This document shows positions 1-4,616 of a stretch of DNA of 5,661 bases, in pieces; position 1 is the stretch's first letter, and each line of letters opens with the position of its first letter. Made by a program: the position numbers and the translations under genes. The notes beneath the pieces are model-generated. The model was not told the origin of the DNA, did no database searches, and saw only the letters and a program-made list of their open reading frames with translations. The DNA is from Chitinophagaceae bacterium (GTDB lineage: Bacteria > Bacteroidota > Bacteroidia > Chitinophagales > Chitinophagaceae), in contig CANHLV010000138.1 in NCBI GenBank assembly GCA_947461495.1, forward strand, positions 1 to 5,661. The letters run 5' to 3'.

Positions 1-393
1 ATCATCTAATAATTTCACTTTGTAATACCCCGGAGATGCTGATTCTGAATTATGAGAAAACATTGAACCATATATTTTATTGCTTGGAGAAGGTTTACCA
101 TTGCCGGGCATCAGCAAAATATCACCATAATCTGTACAACCCGTTCCGCTCAAATGGGTGTGAGTGAATCCATAAATAAAACTATCTGAATAATGATATC
201 CGCCGCAACCATCCCAACCTTCCAATCTGGTATCTGGACTTAATTGCACCATACCATGAGGCACAACCGCACCCGGGTAAGTATGACCATGACCGCCTGT
301 TCCTATGAATGGGTTTACATATTGATTAAAGTTGGTTTGAGAATAAGAACAGGTGCTAATTAGAATGAAAAAGGGAATTAGAATTTTGTGCAT
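1..393 (-). CDS. GH92 family alpha-mannosidase, N-terminal fragment (runs off left edge)
   Basis: The frame opens at ATG 391-393 and stays open for 131 codons to base 1, so only the N-terminus is present; the family usually has about 750 residues. Residues 1-19 form an export signal: MHK, then a hydrophobic stretch ILIPFFILIST, then CSYSQ. Cleavage after S-Y-S before Gln is plausible. The Cys at 15 could suggest a lipoprotein, but Thr just before it is a poor lipobox residue. The mature part has the hallmark start of the GH92 N-terminal domain: NPFIGTGGHGHTYPGA, then VVPHGMVQLSPDT, a GGYHY segment, and FTHTHLSGTGCTDYGD. Family members are calcium-dependent exo-acting alpha-mannosidases that trim mannose from glycans in the periplasm or at the cell surface. 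The catalytic acids lie in the missing C-terminal part, so linkage specificity cannot be judged. I found no convincing promoter; the upstream DNA is a heptad repeat. Confidence 0.9.
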   Translation of the reverse strand, partial: MHKILIPFFILISTCSYSQTNFNQYVNPFIGTGGHGHTYPGAVVPHGMVQLSPDTRLEGWDGCGGYHYSDSFIYGFTHTHLSGTGCTDYGDILLMPGNGKPSPSNKIYGSMFSHNSESASPGYYKVKLLDD

Positions 394-406
394 AAGATTA
401 AAAATG

Positions 407-497
407 TTTGTTGTTTGGTGTTTGGTGTTTGGCGTTTGTTGTTTGGTGTTTGTTGTTTGTTGTTTGTTGTTTGGCGTTTGGTGTTTGGTGTTTATTG
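407..497. repeat. Heptad tandem array TTTGKYG, 13 copies
   Basis: Thirteen contiguous 7-bp units without any indel: TTTGTTG, TTTGGTG, TTTGGCG variants and a final TTTATTG. Only positions 4-6 of the unit vary. The array lies between the start of the GH92 gene and the ssb terminator and is non-coding. The same unit recurs at 1172-1209 and 2314-2327. Confidence 0.9.
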
Positions 498-514
498 ATG
501 TTTATTTACAGTTC

Positions 515-554
515 AAACCTTTCGAACATTTTAAACCTCTTGAACTTTTTGAAC
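515..554. repeat. 9-bp phased nAAC array (ssb downstream copy)
   Basis: The tetramers AAAC, GAAC, AAAC, GAAC, GAAC begin at 515, 524, 533, 542 and 551, exactly 9 bp apart, with T-rich filler (consensus about TTnRAACnT). It lies just left of the ssb terminator and follows the TTTGKYG heptads, the same order as at 1172-1275. Confidence 0.8.
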
Positions 555-560
555 ATTTTT

Positions 561-590
561 AAAAAAAAAGCTTCCCAAAAATGAGAAGCT
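561..590 (-). terminator. Intrinsic terminator of ssb
   Basis: Read on the minus strand, an 8-bp stem (AGCTTCTC with GGGAAGCT, one G-U pair) with a 6-base loop is followed directly by eight or more U residues (the A run at 561-568). It starts 27 bases after the ssb stop codon and should end the ssb transcript before the GH92 gene. Confidence 0.85.
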
Positions 591-616
591 AAGTTATCAA
601 TTAATTTGAAGCAATA

Positions 617-1054
617 TTAAAATGGAAGTCCATCATCTCCACCTGTAGTCGACATTTCTGCAGGAGTATTAACAGGATTAGAAGAAACGGCAGTAGACCC
701 TACGTTTGAATAAGTAGAAGTTGCGCCTTCATTGCTGTTGTTGTTGCTCAGCAATTGAACATTTTGCACACGCATTCTTAATGTTGCAGCAGGTTGCCCT
801 TCTTTGTTGGTGTATGCATCTGCTTCAGGTGAACCTTCTGCATAAACTGTCCTGCCCTTGGTTAAATACTGAGCTAAGGCAGTTCTGTCTGTCCAATAAG
901 CACATTCCACCCAGGTTGTTCTTTCTTTTTGATTACCCTGAGAATCTTTGTAACGCTCGGTATGAGCCACACTGAAGTTGATGACATTTTTACCATTTAC
1001 TTCCTTTACGATGCAATCTTTTCCCAGATTGCCAATGATCTGTAACTTAATCAT
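617..1054 (-). CDS. ssb: Single-stranded DNA-binding protein
   Basis: The 145-residue product binds single-stranded DNA during replication, recombination and repair. Residues 1-102 form the OB fold: an opening MIKLQIIGNLGKD strand, NFSVAHTERYKD near 26-37, TTWVECAYW at 46-54 with the DNA-stacking aromatics Trp48 and Trp54, and LTKGRTVYAEG at 64-74. Residues 103-138 are a low-complexity Asn/Ser/Thr/Pro linker. The tail GGDDGLPF matches the acidic tip through which SSB recruits partner proteins, so the C-terminus is intact. The start is the only suitable ATG and follows an A-rich leader; a terminator lies just downstream. The gene stands alone, 239 bp after a LexA-like regulator on the same strand, with repeats between them. 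I saw no convincing TAnnTTTG promoter box upstream. Whether this is the main chromosomal SSB or a paralogue cannot be told from this window. Confidence 0.95.
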   Translation of the reverse strand: MIKLQIIGNLGKDCIVKEVNGKNVINFSVAHTERYKDSQGNQKERTTWVECAYWTDRTALAQYLTKGRTVYAEGSPEADAYTNKEGQPAATLRMRVQNVQLLSNNNSNEGATSTYSNVGSTAVSSNPVNTPAEMSTTGGDDGLPF

Positions 1055-1171
1055 GTTTTTTGTTTTTAATTGTTATCGATGTATCTAATTAATATTTTGA
1101 AGGTATGATTTTGCTAAAAGAGATTTGTTCATTATGAGAGGCAGTTTTGCACAAGAAATGAACAAAGAATG
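1055..1171. other. ssb leader region
   Basis: This AT-rich upstream region presumably holds the ssb promoter. The nearest box on the minus strand is TACCTTCA, a poor match to TAnnTTTG and without a -33 TTTG at the right distance. No SD-like sequence precedes the ATG; the leader ends in an A-rich stretch, as is common in Bacteroidota. Confidence 0.4.
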
Positions 1172-1209
1172 TTTGGTGTTTGGTGTTTGGTCGCTGCGCT
1201 TGTTTGGCG
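1172..1209. repeat. Short TTTGGTG heptad array with a GC-rich insert
   Basis: Units TTTGGTG, TTTGGTG and TTTGGTC are followed by a GC-rich insert and then TTTGGCG. This is the same unit as at 407-497. The insert includes TCGCTGCGCT (1191-1200), which pairs with AGCGTAGCGA at 1233-1242. Confidence 0.75.
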
Positions 1210-1215
1210 TTCGTA

Positions 1216-1275
1216 CCTTAAACCATTAAACCAGCGTAGCGATTTAACCTTTTGAACCTATTGAACTTTTTGAAC
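1216..1275. repeat. 9-bp phased nAAC array (regulator downstream copy)
   Basis: GAAC occurs at 1254, 1263 and 1272, exactly 9 bp apart, preceded by the looser TTAAACC and TTTAACC segments from 1216. It sits between the stop of the LexA-like regulator and ssb, right after the heptads at 1172-1209. Confidence 0.7.
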
Positions 1276-1293
1276 CTTTGAAACAAATTAAGA

Positions 1294-2052
1294 TCAATTC
1301 ATCTTCTTCTTCAACGTACTCACCTGATCTTGTAAATTGTTTACCAGATTGGCCAATGAATTTACATCCCATCTTTGCTGAGAAGCTACTTTACCTATTA
1401 CCACCTGTGCCTGCCACAATTCTACTATATCTTCTGAATTTATTTGGTAGGGCTGGTAATTGGGGTTATCGCTCTCAAGTGTGATTTTGTTTTTAGACTT
1501 ACTATTCTTTTGAATACGCTTGTAAACAATCCCTTCATTTTTGCTAACGACTATATATGCTTGTCCGTTTTTGGTATCCTCTAGCGATTCTACTTTTTCT
1601 CCTACTATAATACTACCACTTGGTGTAGGCAACATACTATCTCCAATAATTTCAAAGGCTCGATAATCGCCACCTGTAAGCATGGGAAGTGTAAATGTAT
1701 TCAACTCGTCTATAAATTCACTGTCGGCATAACTTGTAAGATAACCAGCCGCTGCTTTAACAGGTACGAAGTGGATAATATTTCTATCAGCACTGCCTAT
1801 TTTCATCATTCTGCGTTTTTGTAAATAGCCGCCGGTATTCATAGACTGTGATAAATCTTTCAACAACAATTCGTCCATCGATAGCTTAAACATATTCGAG
1901 ACAACCTCGAGAATTTCGATTCTTGGATCGGCTCGTTCTTCTTCATAGGCTCCAATCAAAGATCTTTTAATGTTTAATTTATGGGCAAATTCTTCTTGTG
2001 TCCATCCACGCAACTTGCGAAGATATTTGAGGTTTAATCCGGCTTTTGACAT
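1294..2052 (-). CDS. LexA-like HTH (XRE) / S24 autoproteolytic transcriptional regulator
   Basis: The 252-residue product has an XRE-type helix-turn-helix at about 7-62 (LKYLRKLRGWTQEEFAHKL, then SLIGAYEEERADPRIE) and an S24 LexA/CI-like peptidase domain at about 93-222. The self-cleavage features are present: an Ala-Gly bond at 102-103 in VKAAAGYL, the nucleophile Ser139 in GDSMLP, and the general base Lys178 in VYKRI. The spacing (36 and 39 residues) is close to LexA. A C-terminal tail (233-252) looks like a short coiled coil. Family members repress promoters as dimers and are inactivated by RecA-stimulated self-cleavage or another signal. The DNA-binding fold is XRE, not the winged helix of classical LexA, so the SOS role is inferred. 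Two matching palindromes overlap its promoter, pointing to autorepression. ssb lies downstream on the same strand; co-regulation is possible but unproven. ATG 2050-2052 is chosen because the HTH begins soon after it and the promoter lies just upstream. Confidence 0.9.
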   Translation of the reverse strand: MSKAGLNLKYLRKLRGWTQEEFAHKLNIKRSLIGAYEEERADPRIEILEVVSNMFKLSMDELLLKDLSQSMNTGGYLQKRRMMKIGSADRNIIHFVPVKAAAGYLTSYADSEFIDELNTFTLPMLTGGDYRAFEIIGDSMLPTPSGSIIVGEKVESLEDTKNGQAYIVVSKNEGIVYKRIQKNSKSKNKITLESDNPNYQPYQINSEDIVELWQAQVVIGKVASQQRWDVNSLANLVNNLQDQVSTLKKKMN

Positions 2053-2059
2053 AACTAAA

Positions 2060-2072
2060 CTAATTTGATTAG
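2060..2072. promoter_or_regulatory. Operator-like palindrome 1 (CTAAT-TTG-ATTAG)
   Basis: A perfect 5-bp inverted repeat with a 3-bp spacer, 8 bases upstream of the regulator ATG. It covers the transcription start predicted from the -7 box at 2075-2082. It shares the pattern CTAAw-N3-wTTAG with the palindrome at 2082-2096, centred 23 bp away. Confidence 0.6.
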
Positions 2073-2074
2073 CA

Positions 2075-2104
2075 CAAATATACTAAATATTTTAGTTTCG
2101 CAAA
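2075..2104 (-). promoter_or_regulatory. Bacteroidota-type promoter of the LexA-like regulator
   Basis: On the minus strand, TATATTTG (2075-2082) matches the Bacteroidota -7 box TAnnTTTG exactly. TTTG at 2101-2104 serves as a -33 box with an 18-bp spacer. The implied 5' leader is only about 15-20 bases. Confidence 0.6.
2082..2096. promoter_or_regulatory. Operator-like palindrome 2 (ACTAAA-TAT-TTTAGT)
   Basis: A perfect 6-bp inverted repeat with a 3-bp spacer, lying between the -33 and -7 boxes of the regulator promoter. A dimer bound here would block RNA polymerase. It shares the half-site CTAAw with the palindrome at 2060-2072. Confidence 0.65.
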
Positions 2105-2120
2105 ATTTATTTTTTTGTTG

Positions 2121-2310
2121 GCCACGAATTCACGAATTATTTTTTTGCCAAACGAAGACACAAAGTTGCACGAAGTTTTTTTTTATTTGGGTTAACCACG
2201 AATTATTTTTTGCCACAAAGACACCAAGTCACAAATTTGCACGAAGTTTTTATTTAGATTTTTTACTTTTTACTTTTTACTTGTGTTAACCACGAATTCA
2301 CGAATTATTA
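2121..2310. repeat. CACGAATT / CACAAAG-CACGAAG repeat block, three copies
   Basis: Copy 1 (about 2121-2180) has CACGAATT twice in tandem, a T run, GCCAAACGAAGACACAAAG and GCACGAAGTTTT. Copy 2 (about 2192-2251) repeats the order with AACCACGAATTA, a T run, GCCACAAAGACACCAAG and GCACGAAGTTTT. Copy 3 (2286-2308) keeps only TTAACCACGAATTCACGAAT. A heptad run TTTTTAC x3 (2260-2280) separates copies 2 and 3. No coding capacity is credible here. Confidence 0.8.
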
Positions 2311-2313
2311 ATT

Positions 2314-2327
2314 GTTTGGCGTTTGGC
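2314..2327. repeat. Two TTTGGCG heptads
   Basis: Two tandem TTTGGCG units followed by TTGACTCAACC. This is a third, minimal occurrence of the heptad family seen at 407-497 and 1172-1209. Confidence 0.7.
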
Positions 2328-2370
2328 GTTGACTCAACCGATATTCTATTTCTCGAAGCTAACTGCCTCT

Positions 2371-2462
2371 TCCTTATTCCTTATTTTTTGTTTCTTATTA
2401 TTTATTTTTTCCCAATTCCCCAATCCCTAATCCCAAATTCCTAATTTCCAAACCCAATCCCT
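2371..2462. repeat. Degenerate 7-bp array, TCCTTAT grading into AATCCCT
   Basis: Units in register include TCCTTAT twice (2371-2384), TTCTTAT, TATTTAT, then AATCCCT, AATCCCA, AATTCCT, AATTTCC and a final AATCCCT (2456-2462). The plus strand has no G from 2391 to 2475. The array lies just upstream of the putative promoter of the plus-strand genes. Confidence 0.65.
2411..2434 (-). other. Potential G-quadruplex on minus strand
   Basis: The minus strand reads four G-runs of 3, 3, 4 and 3 with loops ATTA, ATT and AATT, which fits the G3+N1-7 rule. Two further G-triplets (complement of 2453-2455 and 2459-2461) could substitute. This is a compositional call; folding is not shown. Confidence 0.5.
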
Positions 2463-2490
2463 ACATTATCAAATTGACCAACTATTTGTC

Positions 2491-2498
2491 TAAATTTG
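2491..2498 (+). promoter_or_regulatory. Putative -7 box for the 2514 gene
   Basis: TAAATTTG matches TAnnTTTG exactly and lies 15 bases before the ATG at 2514, implying a very short leader. No TTTG is found at the ideal -33 distance; the closest is ATTG at 2473-2476, too near. The box overlaps the in-frame TTG at 2496, which argues against that codon as the start. Confidence 0.4.
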
Positions 2499-2513
2499 CT
2501 TAAAATAAAAATT

Positions 2514-2972
2514 ATGCAATCAGTACTTATTTTACACAGCCTTATCAGATGGGCTATCTTGATTTTCGGATTACTTGCAATCATCACTTCCATTGGAGGC
2601 ATGATTAAAAAAAGAGCTTACTCTTCTGCTGACAATAAAATCAGTTTGTTCTTTATGATTTTTTGTGATCTACAATTGTTGATGGGAATCATTTTATTGT
2701 ATTCAAACGGATGGTTCGCTAAAATGAAATCTATGGGTGAAGTGATGAAAAATAGTTACGACAGATTCTTTATCGTAGAACATGGTTTCATGATGATACT
2801 TGCATGGATCTTGGTACACGTAGGACGCACTGCTGTAAAAAAAGCGGCTCCAGATAGCAAACACAAAAAAACTTTAATCTTTTTTGGAATCGCTATTTTA
2901 CTCATTCTAATCTCTATACCTTGGTCATTCAAAGGCGGCGCTATTGCCCGTCCCGATTTTCCTAGATTTTAA
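2514..2972 (+). CDS. Four-helix integral membrane protein, 'cytochrome B'-like family
   Basis: I start at ATG 2514 (152 residues), not the in-frame TTG at 2496, because the latter falls inside a promoter-like box and a near-consensus hydrophobic N-terminus follows the ATG. Four membrane segments are visible, at about 9-29, 45-63, 87-105 and 120-137, with basic loops (KKRAYSS; VKKAAPDSKHKK). Histidines near or within helices are His8 (LHSLIRW), His90 (VEHGF) and His102 (VHVGR). Proteins with this LHS-RW opening are often labelled cytochrome B in Bacteroidota, but heme binding is not established here; the three His are candidate ligands only. No enzymatic motif is visible. surE follows after 35 bases, so the two may be co-transcribed, though no shared function is evident. 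Confidence 0.75.
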   Translation: MQSVLILHSLIRWAILIFGLLAIITSIGGMIKKRAYSSADNKISLFFMIFCDLQLLMGIILLYSNGWFAKMKSMGEVMKNSYDRFFIVEHGFMMILAWILVHVGRTAVKKAAPDSKHKKTLIFFGIAILLILISIPWSFKGGAIARPDFPRF

Positions 2973-3007
2973 ATTCTCGCAATTAAATCACCCTATTATT
3001 TACTACT

Positions 3008-3796
3008 ATGGCAAAAGCAATTAAAGAAGAAAAAATAATTTTAATTACGAACGATGATGGCATTACTTCTCCAGGAATAAAAAATTTGGTTGAAGCTGCA
3101 AGAGGACTTGGTAAAGTTGTGGTTGTTGCTCCAGATAAACCTCAAAGCGGTATGGGACACGCCATCACTATTGGCTCTCCATTAAGAATGAATAAAGTAG
3201 AATTGTTTGAAGGTGTGGAAGCCTGGCAAACATCAGGCACACCTGTTGATTGTGTAAAATTAGCCGTTGATAAAATCCTTCACCGTAAACCAGATATTTG
3301 TTTGAGTGGTATCAATCATGGCGCGAATCATTCCATCAATGTTATTTACAGTGGAACGATGTCAGCAGCAATGGAAGCTTCTATCGAAGGGATTCCGAGT
3401 ATTGGATTTTCTCTCCTAGATTACAGATATGAAGCAGACATGATACCTGCTCAAAAAATTGTACACACTATTGTTTCTACTATATTAAAACAAAAGAAAT
3501 TAGATAAGCATTTATTGTTGAATGTAAACATCCCTTCAGTACCATATGATGAAATCAAAGGCATCAAAATTTGTAAACAGGCTTATGCAAAATATGACGA
3601 GTCTTTTGATGAAAGAGTAGATCCTCAGGGTAAAAAATATTTCTGGCTTACTGGCGAATTTAAAAATTTCGATAAAGCAAAAGATACGGATGTATGGGCA
3701 TTACAAGGTAATTATGTAAGTGTGGTTCCTGTACAATTTGACTTAACTAACTATACTTTAAAAAAGCATTTAGAAAAAACAATCTCCTTCAAATGA
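3008..3796 (+). CDS. surE: 5'/3'-nucleotidase SurE
   Basis: The 262-residue product is a metal-dependent survival-protein E phosphatase, which dephosphorylates nucleoside 5'- and 3'-monophosphates in the cytoplasm. Family hallmarks are all present: ILITNDDGITSPGI at 11-24 with metal ligands Asp16 and Asp17, VVAPDKPQSGMGHAIT at 39-54 with Ser47, TSGTPVDCVKLA at 75-86, and LSGINHGANHS at 99-109 with ligand Asn103. YSGTMSAAMEA follows at 114-124. Length is normal for the family and there is no sign of truncation. The start ATG lies after a short AT-rich gap with no SD. Its stop overlaps the start of the small membrane gene by 4 bases (ATGA), so translation of the pair is probably coupled. In E. 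coli SurE acts in stationary-phase survival; here only the biochemical role is firm. Confidence 0.96.
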   Translation: MAKAIKEEKIILITNDDGITSPGIKNLVEAARGLGKVVVVAPDKPQSGMGHAITIGSPLRMNKVELFEGVEAWQTSGTPVDCVKLAVDKILHRKPDICLSGINHGANHSINVIYSGTMSAAMEASIEGIPSIGFSLLDYRYEADMIPAQKIVHTIVSTILKQKKLDKHLLLNVNIPSVPYDEIKGIKICKQAYAKYDESFDERVDPQGKKYFWLTGEFKNFDKAKDTDVWALQGNYVSVVPVQFDLTNYTLKKHLEKTISFK

Positions 3797-4095
3797 TATT
3801 CAAAAAAGACAACCTTGTTTTCGGAATGATATTAGGACTTATTGCTCCCATGCTAGGATTTATGATTTTCAAATGGTATAAATTCGGAATTTTTTCGATG
3901 AAGGAATTCTTTCAGTTTTTGTATGTCGAACCCGGTTTCAGAACATTATCAGCAGCAATGAGCCTTTCTTTATTAGCCAATGCTGCAGTCTTCACTTTAT
4001 ATATCAACACTGCAAAAGACAAAACCGCAAAAGGAATTTTTGTCACTACTGCGATATATGGATTTATTATTCTGTTGATTAAAACATTCGCATAA
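3793..4095 (+). CDS. Small three-helix membrane protein, translationally coupled to surE
   Basis: The 100-residue product has hydrophobic segments at about 8-27, 51-71 and 80-98 and no enzymatic motif. I do not recognise a named family. Its ATG overlaps the surE TGA (ATGA), the classic arrangement for coupled translation, which supports it as a real gene with expression tied to surE. The N-terminus MIFKKDN is basic and followed directly by a helix, suggesting a cytoplasmic N-terminus, and residues 34-50 (FSMKEFFQFLYVEPGFR) look like an amphipathic loop. My recollection is that small membrane genes often sit between surE and lpxB in Bacteroidota; no lpxB follows here, only repeats. Function unknown. 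Confidence 0.8.
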   Translation: MIFKKDNLVFGMILGLIAPMLGFMIFKWYKFGIFSMKEFFQFLYVEPGFRTLSAAMSLSLLANAAVFTLYINTAKDKTAKGIFVTTAIYGFIILLIKTFA

Positions 4096-4103
4096 ATTCA
4101 AAG

Positions 4104-4205
4104 GTTTAAGAGGTTCAAAAGGTTCAATGAGTTCAGTAGGTTATCTCCAACCTTTTGAACTCATTGAACCTTTTGAACTCATTGAACCTTTTGAACATTC
4201 CGAAC
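4104..4205. repeat. Inverted pair of 9-bp phased arrays (GTTn left, GAAC right)
   Basis: GTTn starts at 4104, 4113, 4122, 4131 and 4140, then GAAC at 4157, 4166, 4175, 4184, 4193 and 4202. Both arms are strictly 9 bp in period and complementary in sequence. The right arm alternates TTTTGAACT and CATTGAACC, an 18-bp higher-order unit. Confidence 0.9.
4113..4178. repeat. Large perfect hairpin downstream of the surE unit
   Basis: Bases 4113-4134 are an exact reverse complement of 4157-4178 (22 bp). An inner AGGTT/AACCT stem (4138-4142 with 4149-4153) closes a 6-base loop, ATCTCC, giving about 29 pairs. No T-run follows, so it is not a canonical intrinsic terminator, but it could protect the 3' end of the surE transcript. 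Confidence 0.85.
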
Positions 4206-4212
4206 AAAATAG

Positions 4213-4293
4213 TATCCAGCCTATCTAGCTTATCCAGCCTATCCAGCCTATCTAGCTTATCTAGCTTATCCAACATATCCAGCCTATCTCGCA
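4213..4293. repeat. 9-bp tandem array TATCYAGCY, nine copies
   Basis: Nine units without an indel: TATCCAGCC (4 copies), TATCTAGCT (3 copies), plus TATCCAACA and TATCTCGCA. The array starts 7 bases after the last GAAC of the preceding array. A related array lies at 4656-4719. Confidence 0.9.
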
Positions 4294-4302
4294 TTTAACT
4301 AC

Positions 4303-4450
4303 TTCTTACCAATACATTAGCTATCGATTAACACCGAAAGGGTAATTGTGATCGTAGCTTTATACAGTTAAAAAATTAATTAAGAATTTCTCATAAGCAG
4401 TTAGTTTTGGTAAAAAACGGAGCCCCTATTCTTAGGGGCTCCTTGTTTTT
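4303..4450 (+). ncRNA. Candidate structured small RNA ending in a terminator
   Basis: A non-coding segment bounded by repeats contains nested pairing. TTACCAA (4306-4312) pairs perfectly with TTGGTAA (4407-4413) and extends with AC/GT after one mismatch. Inside, AGCTA-CGAT (4319-4328) pairs with ATCG-TAGCT (4351-4359), topped by CAC/GTG and a possible CC-GAAA-GG tetraloop. A strong GC-rich terminator follows at 4419-4450. It matches no RNA family I recognise; it lacks SRP RNA, tmRNA and RNase P hallmarks. No good TAnnTTTG box was found upstream. The terminator alone could instead serve the convergent genes, so this stays a hypothesis. Confidence 0.3.
4412..4450. terminator. Bidirectional intrinsic terminator between convergent genes
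   Basis: A perfect 10-bp stem, GGAGCCCCTA (4419-4428) with TAGGGGCTCC (4433-4442), has the loop TTCT. On the plus strand it is followed by TTGTTTTT; on the minus strand by G and six U residues (A run 4412-4417). It can end transcripts from the left (surE unit or a small RNA) and ftsY from the right. Confidence 0.88.
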
Positions 4451-4610
4451 GAGAAATAATTTATTTGAGGGAGTAAGAAAAATTCAAAATTTAAAAATAA
4501 AAAATGAGGTTTGTAATTGAATCAACATCAATTTTGAATTTCAAAAAACACAACGTCCCATTCAATACTTTGCTGGGAATCAAGCGATTTATTGAAAACT
4601 CATCACTCAA
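4451..4610. other. AT-rich spacer with a 12-bp inverted repeat
   Basis: No gene is visible. AAATTCAAAATT (4480-4491) is the exact reverse complement of AATTTTGAATTT (4530-4541), with a 38-base AT-rich loop. Low complexity makes the pairing less significant than its length suggests. Confidence 0.45.
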
Positions 4611-4616
4611 CCTTTT

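Noticed and set aside
355..362. CTAATTAG palindrome near the GH92 start
   Set aside because: It lacks the 3-bp spacer of the operator pair and lies inside the signal-peptide codons.
353..562. 69-codon plus-strand frame through the TTTGKYG array
   Set aside because: It is a translation of the 7-bp repeat (Cys/Val/Leu/Phe-rich, no family), and it overlaps the antisense GH92 start.
721..975. Plus-strand frame antisense to ssb
   Set aside because: ssb is conserved over its full length on the other strand; the Cys run reflects Asn/Ser codons of the SSB linker.
1084..1100. Possible regulator operator upstream of ssb (CTAAT half-site)
   Set aside because: Only one half-site is present (CTAAT-TAA-TATTT); the right arm does not match ATTAG, so co-regulation of ssb is not supported by sequence.
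407..1275. Insertion sequence or composite transposon carrying ssb
   Set aside because: No transposase, terminal inverted repeats or target duplication is visible; the flanking arrays are simple repeats.
2065..2289. 74-codon frame upstream of the regulator
   Set aside because: It runs through the regulator promoter and the CACGAATT repeats; composition is Phe-rich low complexity.
2496..2513. TTG start adding six residues to the membrane protein
   Set aside because: The codon overlaps a TAnnTTTG promoter-like box, and ATG 2514 gives a normal N-terminus.
4213..4293. CRISPR array
   Set aside because: Units are contiguous 9-mers with no unique spacers; no cas genes are present.
4303..4450. SRP RNA (ffs), tempting because ftsY is nearby
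   Set aside because: The conserved SRP domain IV hairpin with its asymmetric loop and GGAA-type apical motif is not present.
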